The notes: a model not told the origin generated them from the letters alone. Numbered from the stretch's first letter, positions 53,448 to 61,988 are shown. The stretch is 64,000 bases of DNA from Lachnospiraceae bacterium (GCA_021202465.1 JAJQCZ010000066.1:62001-126000); one strand, 5' to 3'. Made by a program: numbers and translations.

Positions 53448-53567
53448 ATGCAGAATTTCAAGTTTGTAGAAGTTGAGACAATTGAGATGCCTGGTCATGT
53501 TTCCTGCGCGATCGCAGGTATGGCCTTCGGTGCGACTGTTGCACTTGTCGCGGTTGCTATTACCTGA
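53448..53567 (+). CDS. RiPP precursor peptide 2 (daptide-like)
   Basis: A 39-residue peptide with AAAGGAGG upstream. The leader MQNFKFVEVETIEMP is nearly that of precursor 1 (M-x-NF-x-F-x-EVET-x-E-x-P). The core GHVSCAIAGMAFGATVA runs into AVAIT with a terminal Thr. The genes are followed by the same GTAAATACGCA (53408 and 53573), showing an old tandem duplication with diverged cores. Confidence 0.85.
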   Translation: MQNFKFVEVETIEMPGHVSCAIAGMAFGATVALVAVAIT

Positions 53568-53589
53568 CAAACGTAAATACGCAAAAAGT

Positions 53590-53624
53590 CTGCGGAGAAC
53601 GGGCTGTCGTACCGCGCTCCGCAG
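53590..53624 (+). other. Hairpin between precursor and enzyme genes
   Basis: CTGCGGAG and CTCCGCAG form a perfect 8-bp stem with no T run. Position suggests partial termination or 3' end protection, giving more precursor than enzyme message. Confidence 0.6.
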
Positions 53625-53658
53625 GCTGATTTAAAAGGACATCGGCCCGGAGGAAAGA

Positions 53659-54383
53659 ATGAATTATACAGTAGTTGCAGGAGCCGGGAGCGGGATTTTT
53701 AGTGAGTACAGGAAGCTGGCTCCTGAGAAAAAATATATTTTGATGGATCTGCCAGAGAAGGTCAATTTGCTGAAACAGCGGATTGGAGATTCAGATGGTC
53801 AGATCATTTTTTTGTCATTGGATGTGACAGATTTAAAGGCTGTAAAGGATGTGTTTGCAGCTTTAAAAGACTGTATCGTGGAGGAACTGGTATATCTGGT
53901 GGGAATCAACGCTTTTGTGGAAGCGTTGGATATGACAGAAGAGGTTTGGGACAGAGTGATGGATACCAATCTGAAAGGATGCTTTTTTGTGATGCAGGAG
54001 ACCGCAAAAAATATGATTCGTCATGGGATTGCGGGACGGATGGTAAATATTACATCTCAGCATGCCTTTGTCGGGAATACAGAACGTGCCGCATATTGTG
54101 CGAGTAAAACGGCGATGCTTGGGCTGAATCGAGTTCTGGCGTTGGAATGGGCGCCTTTCGGAATCCGCATAAATTCTGTGGCGCCTACCTGGATCGCATA
54201 TCCATGTAATGAGGCGCTTCTGATGAATCCGGGTTTTCAGAAAAAAACCTGCGTAATATTCCTATGCATCGTTACTGTACGCCGGAAGATGTGGCGTATG
54301 CCATCGAATATCTGCTTTCTGACAGAAGCCGAATGATGACGGGGCAGAGTATTCTGCTGGATGGCGGATGGACGATCAGATAA
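53659..54383 (+). CDS. SDR-family dehydrogenase, frame broken at a seven-A run (candidate oxidative decarboxylase)
   Basis: A short-chain dehydrogenase frame from ATG 53659 (GGAGGAAAG upstream). N-terminal nucleotide fold VVAGAGSGIF; LDVTDLKAV; TNLKGCFFVMQET; catalytic SQHAFVGN and YCASK around residues 140-155; INSVAPTW. After GFQKK (A run 54241-54247) the frame runs off-family and stops at 54336, while the -1 frame continues LRNIPMHRYCTPEDVAYAIEY to MMTGQSILLDGGWTIR, the proper SDR end, stopping at 54383. One extra A or a -1 slip restores 241 residues. In this cluster it could oxidise the C-terminal Thr. It may be a mutation, a sequencing error or recoding. Confidence 0.8.
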
Positions 54384-54425
54384 AGACATTCACTTAATGA
54401 TACCTTAACAGGAAAAGGATTGACG

Positions 54426-55754
54426 ATGAAAACAAAAATATTACTGATCAACCTGCCTTGCTATCTTACTATGAAGGATTTTGTGGATAATGATTTTAAT
54501 TACAATCCGTCACTTGGGCTGCTGGCTCTCTCAGAGTATGTGTCTCTGTTCGGATTTGAGGCAAAGGTGATCGATTATAATTTTGGAGAGATTGATTACG
54601 CAGCATTGGAAGAGATGATCTGTGAAGAAGGTTTTGGTGTAGTTGGCGTTACCGTTTATACAGAAAATCTGAATCTGGTACTGAAATTTGTGAAAAAGAT
54701 AAGGAAAATAGATCCCCGGATCAAGGTGATGGCAGGAGGACCGCATGCCACATTAAAACCAGATGAGATTATCAAAAGCCGATATGTGGATTTTGTGATG
54801 GCAAAGGATGGAGAAGCTTCTTTGCTGGAACTTATGATGTATCTGGAATACGGTGAGAAATGCATAACGGAAGAACATCTGGAAGGGGTCATTTCAAAAC
54901 GCTGCCGGAACCGGGAAAGAGAAAATGTGACGGATTTGAGCCTGTTGCCGATTATCAACCGGGAACATGCAGAAATTGACCGATTTAAAAATCTTGTCAC
55001 ATTATATTCAAGCAAGGGCTGTCCCGGAAGATGTATATACTGCGCGGCCACTTTTATTTCCGGGGCTAAATACCGGGTACGGGACGTATACAGTATTTTT
55101 CTGGAGTGCTGGCTGATTTTTCATCAATGTGGTCAATCGATCAGCGGACTGTTCTTTATAGATGATATCTTCACGGTCCAGAAGACGAGAACAAAAGAAT
55201 TCTGCAGGCTGATAAGAGAATATGAGTTCCCCATATACTGGAGCTGTGAATCCAGAATCGATGTAATTAATGAAGAAAGCATTGATATGCTGGCTGAGAG
55301 CAAATGTTGTGCGATTCAGTTTGGTGTGGAGAGTGGAGATCAGGAAATTTTAGATATCATCGGAAAACATATCCGGCTGGATCATTTGGAAAAGATTGTT
55401 TCTTATGCAGCACAGTATGAACTCAGGATACATCTGGGTTTTATGCTGGGACATTATCCGGATACAGAAGAAACTATGAGGAAGACGCTGGATTTTATCA
55501 GGAAAATGCTGAAAATCAATGGAAATATCAATTATTCTGTGTCGATTAATACGCCATTTCCCGGTACCTGGCAGTATGAGCATGCGGATGAGATTGGCCT
55601 GGAAATTACAGATCATGATTACTCCCATTATGATCTGATTACACCTGTGATTCGGACAGAACATTTTGATGAAGCGATGCTTCGCCAACTCTATCAGGAG
55701 TCTGGTTCGCTGCGGACGGAAAATGCGGCGTGCAGTGTAAGTCAGGATGAATGA
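54426..55754 (+). CDS. B12-binding radical SAM enzyme of the RiPP cluster
   Basis: About 442 residues. The first 130 form a cobalamin-binding Rossmann-like domain (KILLINLPCY, NPSLGLLALSEYVSLFGF, VVGVTVYTENL, MAGGPHATLKP). The radical SAM motif CPGRCIYC has Cys199, 203 and 206. FGVESGDQEILDIIGK and GFMLGHYPDTEET follow. This class B architecture often methylates unreactive carbons or does ring and epimer chemistry. No SPASM domain is on this chain; a SPASM-like cluster is on the protein at 56240. ATG at 54426 is preferred to the TTG at 54420. Confidence 0.9.
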   Translation: MKTKILLINLPCYLTMKDFVDNDFNYNPSLGLLALSEYVSLFGFEAKVIDYNFGEIDYAALEEMICEEGFGVVGVTVYTENLNLVLKFVKKIRKIDPRIKVMAGGPHATLKPDEIIKSRYVDFVMAKDGEASLLELMMYLEYGEKCITEEHLEGVISKRCRNRERENVTDLSLLPIINREHAEIDRFKNLVTLYSSKGCPGRCIYCAATFISGAKYRVRDVYSIFLECWLIFHQCGQSISGLFFIDDIFTVQKTRTKEFCRLIREYEFPIYWSCESRIDVINEESIDMLAESKCCAIQFGVESGDQEILDIIGKHIRLDHLEKIVSYAAQYELRIHLGFMLGHYPDTEETMRKTLDFIRKMLKINGNINYSVSINTPFPGTWQYEHADEIGLEITDHDYSHYDLITPVIRTEHFDEAMLRQLYQESGSLRTENAACSVSQDE

Positions 55755-55791
55755 AAGCGAATATGGAAAGGAAATCAGGAGAATGGTAATC

Positions 55792-55992
55792 ATGAGAACG
55801 ATCCAGAATCTGAGCTATGCCGGCACAGTGAAAGCTCAGACGAAAGAATATGTGGAGATTGAAGTAGGGAATCAGCCGGGGCTTAGCTTCCTGATTCCTG
55901 CTGCGGAGATCCGGGAAATCATCATGGGTGGAAAAGTATATACCCGGGAGGAGTTTTTGAAAATGATTCCGGCAGACAAGGAGAGGATATAA
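55792..55992 (+). CDS. Small RiPP-cluster protein A (unknown)
   Basis: A 66-residue protein. LSYAGTVKAQTKEYVEIEV and SFLIPAAEIREIIMGGKVY suggest a small beta barrel with a C-terminal helix. It aligns by eye with the next gene product (AG at the same place, IP, GK-x-Y). AGGAG lies 10 bases before ATG 55792; upstream in-frame ATGs at 55747 and 55783 exist. No known domain is recognised. Confidence 0.65.
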   Translation: MRTIQNLSYAGTVKAQTKEYVEIEVGNQPGLSFLIPAAEIREIIMGGKVYTREEFLKMIPADKERI

Positions 55993-55993
55993 A

Positions 55994-56209
55994 GTGGACA
56001 GGCATATATTGGTTAATGCAGACGGACACTGTTTCGCAGGCGCCCTGTATAAAGCGGATGAAAACGGACTGTTGCTGAGGCAAAGTGAAAAAAGCGGAAT
56101 CATGGTGCGCATTCCGCTGGATATGTGCAGTTATGTGATCCATGTATCCGGAAAACGGTATTCCGGAAAGAAAGAAATTAAAGATTTATTTCATCAGATA
56201 CTGGCCTGA
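55994..56209 (+). CDS. Small RiPP-cluster protein B, paralogue of A (unknown)
   Basis: A 71-residue protein starting at GTG one base after the upstream stop. CFAGALYKADENGLLL and GIMVRIPLDMCSYVIHVSGKRY follow the same pattern as protein A. The two may form a heterodimer that assists an enzyme or binds the core peptide. Function is not known. Confidence 0.65.
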   Translation: MDRHILVNADGHCFAGALYKADENGLLLRQSEKSGIMVRIPLDMCSYVIHVSGKRYSGKKEIKDLFHQILA

Positions 56210-56239
56210 ACTGCATAATGAAAAAAGGAGAGGGTAAAT

Positions 56240-57769
56240 ATGGAACGGCTTTATTTGCTTGATGTACGAGAGGAAAACGGTCTTTTTGTTTATGGAAGAG
56301 ACGAGGAAATGATAAACAGTTTTGGCAGCTGTTATGAGGTCATCCATTCACCTGTGGAAAATATGAGCAGCCTTGACGATATGGTGATCACTGTTTTGGA
56401 TGAAGAACCGGATTTAGTTGTAATCAGAACGGAGGACAACTGCGCCCAGTTGGAATATGCGGCAGCAAAGCGGCTGGTTAAAGAGAAAAAGGATCGCCTG
56501 TGGATTATTTCTAAGAATGTGAAATCAGAAGGAATGGTAAATATCGACGGGCAGATATGTGCGGTCGCTCCATGGCCGACGGATCTGCCGTTAAACAGAA
56601 GTTCTCAGAAGGAATATGCCACAGAAGACGTGTTCAGGTCTGAAATTTCTTATGTCCCGGCAGCCGCTTCGGTTCTGAAAAACGGAGTGGAAGCCTTTAT
56701 AACAGGCTGTTATCCGGATTCTGGAAGAATGATGAATTTGAAACATTTATATTTTGAGGAAGAACCGGAACACTTCCCGAAGTTTTCTGACGAATTGTTT
56801 GACGTGAATTCGGCATTGATTTATCCGGATTATAACAGGAATCGCTTTCACGATCAAAAACAGACAGAAAACGGCGTGTATATGCATATCCATCAAATGA
56901 AAAAGGACAGGCTGTATTTGGACAATTTCGGTGATGGAGAACCGGTTTCCATCATGAAATATGCTAAATATAATGGTAAGCCGTCGGTTTTTCTGAAAAT
57001 TGAAGACAAAGAGGATATTAAAGCGCTTCTTGCGGATGTGGATATATTTAAGCAAACGGGGAAAACATCCAAATTGGGAATCAGACTGGTCAATGAATGT
57101 GCCTGGGGGATTTCTCCCTGTGTGCTGTCCGGCTTACTCCGGGGAAGGACAGACCGCTCTCTTGCATTTCGTCCCTGCCTGGGATGCAGCACATCTGTTG
57201 GAAGTGTGGAGGACGACAACTTTACCCTGGCCAGGAAAGCGGCGCTTACTATGCGGCAGGAAAAGATCGGAAGAGGGTGCGGGAGCTGTGAGATGGAAGC
57301 GATCTGTTCGAAGTGTTCCATGCTGCCGGATGGTCTTACAGCAGAAGAGTATTGCGAAACATTCCGTTACTCAGGAACCTCCGATTTCCTGTTCAAGAGC
57401 ATCGTTGTAGGAAGCATATTTGGAGAAAGCCAAAAGCTGAAAGGGGATTTTCGGATGGTCGAAATCAGCTCCCCTTACAGACGATTGGTCGCGACAGAAA
57501 AGGAATTAAGCGATAAGCCGAAAAAGAGAAAGCGTTCTATTTTAGTGGCGATCAGGATTGGAAATCAGTATTATGTTTTGGGGTATAAAAATTCCAGGCT
57601 TTATCAGACCGACGAGAGGTTTGTATATTTGTCGGAATTGTTTGATTCTGATGTGCCGGCGGACGATATTGTGGAGAGATATGGAAATAGATACAGTCTG
57701 ACCAGGACAGAGGCAGGTGAGCATGTAATGGAAGCTTACGAAATGATAAAGGATGCGGTGATCATATGA
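56240..57769 (+). CDS. RiPP maturation protein with SPASM-like cysteine cluster and C-terminal RRE
   Basis: A 509-residue soluble protein. No radical SAM CxxxCxxC is present. A cysteine-rich part holds CLGC (313, 316), CGSC (347, 350), CSKC (356, 359) and Cys372, spaced like a SPASM/twitch iron-sulfur domain. The C-terminal 80 residues (RSILVAIRIGNQYYVLGY, then YLSELFDSDVPADDIVERY) look like a PqqD-type RRE that would bind the leaders. I infer it brings precursors to the B12 radical SAM enzyme or the dehydrogenase. GGAGAGGG precedes the ATG. Confidence 0.75.
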   Translation: MERLYLLDVREENGLFVYGRDEEMINSFGSCYEVIHSPVENMSSLDDMVITVLDEEPDLVVIRTEDNCAQLEYAAAKRLVKEKKDRLWIISKNVKSEGMVNIDGQICAVAPWPTDLPLNRSSQKEYATEDVFRSEISYVPAAASVLKNGVEAFITGCYPDSGRMMNLKHLYFEEEPEHFPKFSDELFDVNSALIYPDYNRNRFHDQKQTENGVYMHIHQMKKDRLYLDNFGDGEPVSIMKYAKYNGKPSVFLKIEDKEDIKALLADVDIFKQTGKTSKLGIRLVNECAWGISPCVLSGLLRGRTDRSLAFRPCLGCSTSVGSVEDDNFTLARKAALTMRQEKIGRGCGSCEMEAICSKCSMLPDGLTAEEYCETFRYSGTSDFLFKSIVVGSIFGESQKLKGDFRMVEISSPYRRLVATEKELSDKPKKRKRSILVAIRIGNQYYVLGYKNSRLYQTDERFVYLSELFDSDVPADDIVERYGNRYSLTRTEAGEHVMEAYEMIKDAVII

Positions 57770-57793
57770 ATAGAGTCAGCGGAGGATCAAATT

Positions 57794-59083
57794 ATGGAAC
57801 TGACTAAATTGTGGCGTCCGCTCAGTGAATGTGATTCTGATGTGGCGGCGGCAGAGAGGGCGGATGGAGTTTTTATTTATGATGTAAGGGGAAATCGATA
57901 TTTTGATGCATATAGTGGTCTTTGGAATGTGAATCTGGGATACGGAAATGAAGCGGTACGGCGTGCCATGCACGAGCAAATTGACAGACTTCCTTTTGTG
58001 AATCCTCTTTTTTTTAGTGAGACACATGCAGAGAAGGTGGCGGAAAAGCTGTGCGGGATGGTATCGCTGGAAATGGAAAAGGTTGTTTTCACCTGCACCG
58101 GTTCGGAGGCAGTGGAGGCAGCCATTAAAATAGCCCGAAAATATTTCCATCTGGAAGGGCGGGAATTCAGAAATATTGCCGTATTTGGAAATTCTTACCA
58201 TGGTTCTTATTATGGCAGCATGTCCGCGTCGAATTTTGAGGGAAATTACAGGCGAGGTTACGGGCCGCTTCTGGAGGGGTTTATTTCACTCGGAATTCCT
58301 TACAAAGCGGAAGGGAATCCCATGACGGCAGATCAGGACATCCTGGAGGAACTGAAGGAATGGCTTGGTGTTCACGGAGAAGAAATGAGTGCTCTCTTAA
58401 TCGAGCCGGTTATTGGTTCGGGAGGCGTGATTGTACCGCCTGCCAGATACATGGAAATGTTAAAAACTTACTGTGAAGCGCATAAAATTCTGGTGATTTG
58501 CGATGAAATTGCGTGTGGATTCGGGCGAACGGGAACTATGTTCGGTTTTCAGCGCTTTGGCCTCAGGCCGGATATCGTAACAGTTTCCAAAGGAATGAAT
58601 AATGGATTTATGCCTGTGGGAGCAGTCTGTGTAAACCGAAAAATTGTAAAAGCGTTTCGGGAAAAGAAAGAGATTTTGTTTCATTTGTCCACTCAAAACC
58701 TGAATCCGGTAACCATGGCAGCTTCTTTCGCGGCGCTGGAGCAGTATACAGAAGAGATGCTGGAACAGGTTGAGGAATCCAGCCGCTTTTGGGCCGTGAA
58801 TCTGGCAGGCCTGAAGGAATTTTCCTGTGTGCGTGAGATTCGAATTTGCGGATTGATGATAGCCATTGATTTTGTAGATAAGCTGGGAAACCCGCTTCCG
58901 TTGGAGCAGTTAATGGAACTTATTCGTTTGATCGGGAAAAACGGCGTCCTTTCAGGAGATTCTCATATAGACGGTGTATTGTCCTGTGTCCTTTTATTTC
59001 CGCCTTATACGGCAAGTCGACAGCAGATTCGGAAATGCGTAGAAATTATAAAGAAATCAGTTTTAGAGCTATTCCCGGAATGA
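57794..59083 (+). CDS. Class III (PLP) aminotransferase of the RiPP cluster
   Basis: A 429-residue omega-type aminotransferase. YDVRGNRYFDAYSGLW, FTCTGSEAVEAAIKIAR, the PLP-binding VICDEIACGFGRTG and the Schiff-base Lys266 in VSKGMNNG are complete. Such enzymes aminate ketones and aldehydes. In daptides a class III aminotransferase aminates the ketone made from the C-terminal Thr, and this one is the best candidate for that step. GGAGG precedes the ATG. Confidence 0.92.
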   Translation: MELTKLWRPLSECDSDVAAAERADGVFIYDVRGNRYFDAYSGLWNVNLGYGNEAVRRAMHEQIDRLPFVNPLFFSETHAEKVAEKLCGMVSLEMEKVVFTCTGSEAVEAAIKIARKYFHLEGREFRNIAVFGNSYHGSYYGSMSASNFEGNYRRGYGPLLEGFISLGIPYKAEGNPMTADQDILEELKEWLGVHGEEMSALLIEPVIGSGGVIVPPARYMEMLKTYCEAHKILVICDEIACGFGRTGTMFGFQRFGLRPDIVTVSKGMNNGFMPVGAVCVNRKIVKAFREKKEILFHLSTQNLNPVTMAASFAALEQYTEEMLEQVEESSRFWAVNLAGLKEFSCVREIRICGLMIAIDFVDKLGNPLPLEQLMELIRLIGKNGVLSGDSHIDGVLSCVLLFPPYTASRQQIRKCVEIIKKSVLELFPE

Positions 59084-59117
59084 TATTTTTTACCGAAACT
59101 TTACAGAATGATGAGAT

Positions 59118-59159
59118 AGAAAATGCAAAGCCTGCTTGACAGAAAATGCAAAGCCTGCT
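59118..59159. repeat. 19-base tandem direct repeat overlapping the XRE promoter
   Basis: AGAAAATGCAAAGCCTGCT occurs at 59118-59136 and 59141-59159, a 23-base period. It spans the -35 and reaches the -10, so it is a likely operator of the XRE regulator downstream. Confidence 0.75.
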
Positions 59160-59164
59160 ATGCT
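59136..59164 (+). promoter_or_regulatory. Promoter of the XRE-exporter operon
   Basis: TTGACA, 17-base spacer, TATGCT, 30 bases before the start. Confidence 0.8.
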
Positions 59165-59193
59165 TCTGGAAAGAAACAGTAAAGGAGGAATCA

Positions 59194-59403
59194 ATGAAAA
59201 GCAGGATCGCGGAACTCAGGAAAGAAAAGAAACTGTCTCAGGAAGAACTGGCAAATGCGGTGGGAGTCACCAGACAGACCATCACGTCTTTGGAGCGTGA
59301 AAAATATACTGCGTCGCTGGTTTTGGCTTACAAGATCGCACGGTATTTTCACTTATCCATCGAGGAAGTGTTTGATTTTTCAACAATCGAGGAGGATTTA
59401 TAA
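59194..59403 (+). CDS. Small XRE-family regulator
   Basis: A 69-residue protein that is almost only an HTH: RIAELRKEKKLSQEELANAV, then VTRQTITSLEREKYTASLVLAYKIARYF and IEEVF. AAAGGAGG precedes ATG 59194. Such small regulators usually control the membrane and ABC genes beside them, and the repeat pair in the promoter fits autoregulation. Confidence 0.88.
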   Translation: MKSRIAELRKEKKLSQEELANAVGVTRQTITSLEREKYTASLVLAYKIARYFHLSIEEVFDFSTIEEDL

Positions 59404-59829
59404 ATGGAAGCTTTTAAAAACTCACTGCGACATCGGATTAATTGCGGCACGTTGTATTGCTGCCTGCTGGCTTTTGTTTTTATTTTACTTGGAGAGTATA
59501 CCCTGGAAAATAAATATGTGGGTCTGCTGTTGATTGTTCTTCTGGTTTCAGAGGCGGTAGTTCTTGGACGGATAACGATGTTCAGCACGATTCTGAAAAA
59601 GGAAGATGCATTGAAAAAAAGATATATTCAGGAAAAGGATGAGCGATTGGCGAAAATCAGAGAAAAATCTGCGGAAGCAACGATTTCGGTTTTTATTGCG
59701 GCGCTGACACTTGCCGTACTGGTCGCCGGGTGTTTTGACAGGCTTGTATTTATTATTCTGCTGGGAATGGACCTGTTTATCATTCTTCTTTATTTTGTCA
59801 TGAAATGGTACTACAACCGACAATTCTAG
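59404..59829 (+). CDS. Four-helix membrane protein of the exporter operon
   Basis: A 141-residue protein directly following the XRE stop codon. Hydrophobic stretches at about residues 18-32, 38-58, 92-110 and 114-133 flank a charged loop (KKRYIQEKDERLAKIREK). XRE plus small membrane protein is a common pair in Firmicutes. It may assist immunity or export. The family is not recognised. Confidence 0.7.
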   Translation: MEAFKNSLRHRINCGTLYCCLLAFVFILLGEYTLENKYVGLLLIVLLVSEAVVLGRITMFSTILKKEDALKKRYIQEKDERLAKIREKSAEATISVFIAALTLAVLVAGCFDRLVFIILLGMDLFIILLYFVMKWYYNRQF

Positions 59830-59844
59830 CTTCCGGAGGAGACT

Positions 59845-60732
59845 ATGAAACTGGAAATAAATGATATCACGAAAACGTTTGGAGAGAAAAAGGTACTGAA
59901 GGGAATTACTCTGTGTGCCGAAAGTGGGACGGCTCTGGGGATCCTGGGACGGAACGGAGCGGGAAAGACGACGACGCTGCGGATTTTGATGAATGTTTTC
60001 CCCGCAGACAGCGGAACGATATGTCTGGAAGGAGAAAAAATAGACTATGAACGGATCAGGATTGGCTACCTTCCGGAAGAGAGGGGGCTGTATCCCAAAA
60101 AAACAATCATTGAACAGCTGGTATATTTTGCCAGGCTGAAGGGAATGGGCAGACAGGAGGCGGTGAAGGCAGCCGATCAATGGCTGGAGCACCTGGAAAT
60201 GGGGGCATTCAGAAATAAGCGCCTTGATACGCTTTCCAAAGGAAACCAGCAGAAAATCCAGCTCATCACCGCAGTCATCCATGATCCTCAGATGATTATA
60301 CTTGATGAACCTTTTTCCGGCCTTGATCCGGTGAATGCAGCTCTTTTAAAGGATGTAGTAAGGGAAGAGGTGGATCGGGGGAAAATCGTGCTGTTTTCCA
60401 GTCATCAGATGGGATATATTGAGGAATTCTGCGATCGGATTGCCATTTTAAACGGCGGGGAAATGGTGCTGAAGGGACGTGTGGAGGAAATCAAAAAAAT
60501 GTATCCCAGAGATCGTCTGTTGATCCGGTCGCTGCAGGAAACGGATATCGCAAAGGCCTATCCATCTGCTTGTGAACATGCGCAGCAGGGATTGATTTTT
60601 CATCTGGAACAACCTTCCTGCAAGAGGGAGATGATGGCGCAGCTCACGGATGAATTTGATATTGATGAGATCAGCGTCTTAGAGCCGTCTCTCAGTGATA
60701 TCTTTGTGGAGTATACAAGAGACAGGATTTGA
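59845..60732 (+). CDS. ABC exporter ATPase (NatA/bacitracin-type)
   Basis: A 295-residue ATPase. Walker A GRNGAGKTT, signature LSKGNQQK, Walker B MIILDEPFSGLDPV and H-loop FSSHQM. The C-terminal 80 residues (RDRLLIRSLQETDI) are typical of NatA-like subunits. With the next gene it makes a two-part exporter, probably for the mature peptide or for self-immunity. Confidence 0.92.
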   Translation: MKLEINDITKTFGEKKVLKGITLCAESGTALGILGRNGAGKTTTLRILMNVFPADSGTICLEGEKIDYERIRIGYLPEERGLYPKKTIIEQLVYFARLKGMGRQEAVKAADQWLEHLEMGAFRNKRLDTLSKGNQQKIQLITAVIHDPQMIILDEPFSGLDPVNAALLKDVVREEVDRGKIVLFSSHQMGYIEEFCDRIAILNGGEMVLKGRVEEIKKMYPRDRLLIRSLQETDIAKAYPSACEHAQQGLIFHLEQPSCKREMMAQLTDEFDIDEISVLEPSLSDIFVEYTRDRI

Positions 60733-60743
60733 TGGAGGTCAAA

Positions 60744-61988
60744 ATGAAACAGTTTCTTACAATTCTTGGTTTTGAATTAAAATCATATTTTAAAAATAAA
60801 ATTTTTGTCGGTGTGACTGCCTTTCTGGTGGTTTTACTGGGCGGCGTTATGTTTTTTCCGTCTTTGATGGAGCTGATGGGAGAGGATACGGAGGAAAATT
60901 CCGCAGATCATGCAGTGATGCTTGTGGAGGCATCGGCCGTTTCGGAGACGGCGGCGGAAATGCTGGAACAATATTTTTCATCGGTGTTTAGCGGATATCA
61001 GATAGAAATGATCGATGGGTCAGAGGATGAGATCAGGGAGCAGGTGATATCCGGCGAAGCGGACTGCGCCTTTGTTTTGAATTCCCTCACGGACTATACG
61101 TATTATGTCGACGATCTGTCCATGTATGATACGAATACGGATGTGGCGGATGAAATTTTAAAACAGGTGTATCAGGCTGAGGTGTTTATGGAAAGTGGGA
61201 TGGATCAGGCTGAAACAGAAGCGCTGATGTCAGTATCCGTGACCAGTCAGGTGAACACATTGGGAAAAGACCAGAACAATACATTTTTTTATACGTATAT
61301 TATGACGATTGCTTTGTACATGGTGATCCTCTTATACGGCCAGATGGTATCGACTGCCGTGGCCACCGAGAAATCTTCCCGGGCTATGGAGCTGCTGATC
61401 ACCAGCGCAAAACCAACCAGTATGATGTTCGGGAAAGTGATTGCTGCGAGTCTGGCCGGCCTGTTCCAGATGACGGTTGTATTTGGCTCAGCCATTCTGT
61501 TCTATTTTGCAAACAGGGCATACTGGAAAGACAATGCCATAGTGACCTCAATTTTTGACATGCCGGTTCAATTGCTTCTTTATATGCTGATCTTTTTTGT
61601 GCTGGGCTTCCTGATTTATGCGTTTTTGTACGGAGCAATCGGCTCGACAGCTTCCAAGGTGGAAGATATTAATACCTCCACCCTGCCTCTCACCATTTTA
61701 TCGCTGCTGGCTTTTATGATTGCGATCTTTGGCGTATCCGGAGGGGAGACGGACAGCCTTTTAATAAAAATCTGTTCGTTTATTCCTTTTACGTCTCCCA
61801 TGGTGATGTTCGCGAGGATTGCCATGAGCTCTGTGCCTGTTTATGAAATTGTAATCGCTATCGCGATTCTGATCTTTTTTGTATGGGGAATCGGACGGCT
61901 GTCGGCAAAAATCTATCGGGTTGGCGTATTGCTGTATGGAACTCCGCCAAAGCCGGGCGCGATCATCAGGGCTGTAAAAAATGGCTGA
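60744..61988 (+). CDS. ABC exporter permease (NatB/ABC-2 type)
   Basis: A 414-residue permease. One N-terminal helix (FVGVTAFLVVLLGGVMFF), a large external domain (about residues 45-180) and five to six C-terminal helices. ATEKSSRAMELLITSAKP is the hallmark of NatB-type proteins. ATG at 60744 follows GGAGG. It ends the cluster; no clear terminator follows. Confidence 0.9.
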   Translation: MKQFLTILGFELKSYFKNKIFVGVTAFLVVLLGGVMFFPSLMELMGEDTEENSADHAVMLVEASAVSETAAEMLEQYFSSVFSGYQIEMIDGSEDEIREQVISGEADCAFVLNSLTDYTYYVDDLSMYDTNTDVADEILKQVYQAEVFMESGMDQAETEALMSVSVTSQVNTLGKDQNNTFFYTYIMTIALYMVILLYGQMVSTAVATEKSSRAMELLITSAKPTSMMFGKVIAASLAGLFQMTVVFGSAILFYFANRAYWKDNAIVTSIFDMPVQLLLYMLIFFVLGFLIYAFLYGAIGSTASKVEDINTSTLPLTILSLLAFMIAIFGVSGGETDSLLIKICSFIPFTSPMVMFARIAMSSVPVYEIVIAIAILIFFVWGIGRLSAKIYRVGVLLYGTPPKPGAIIRAVKNG

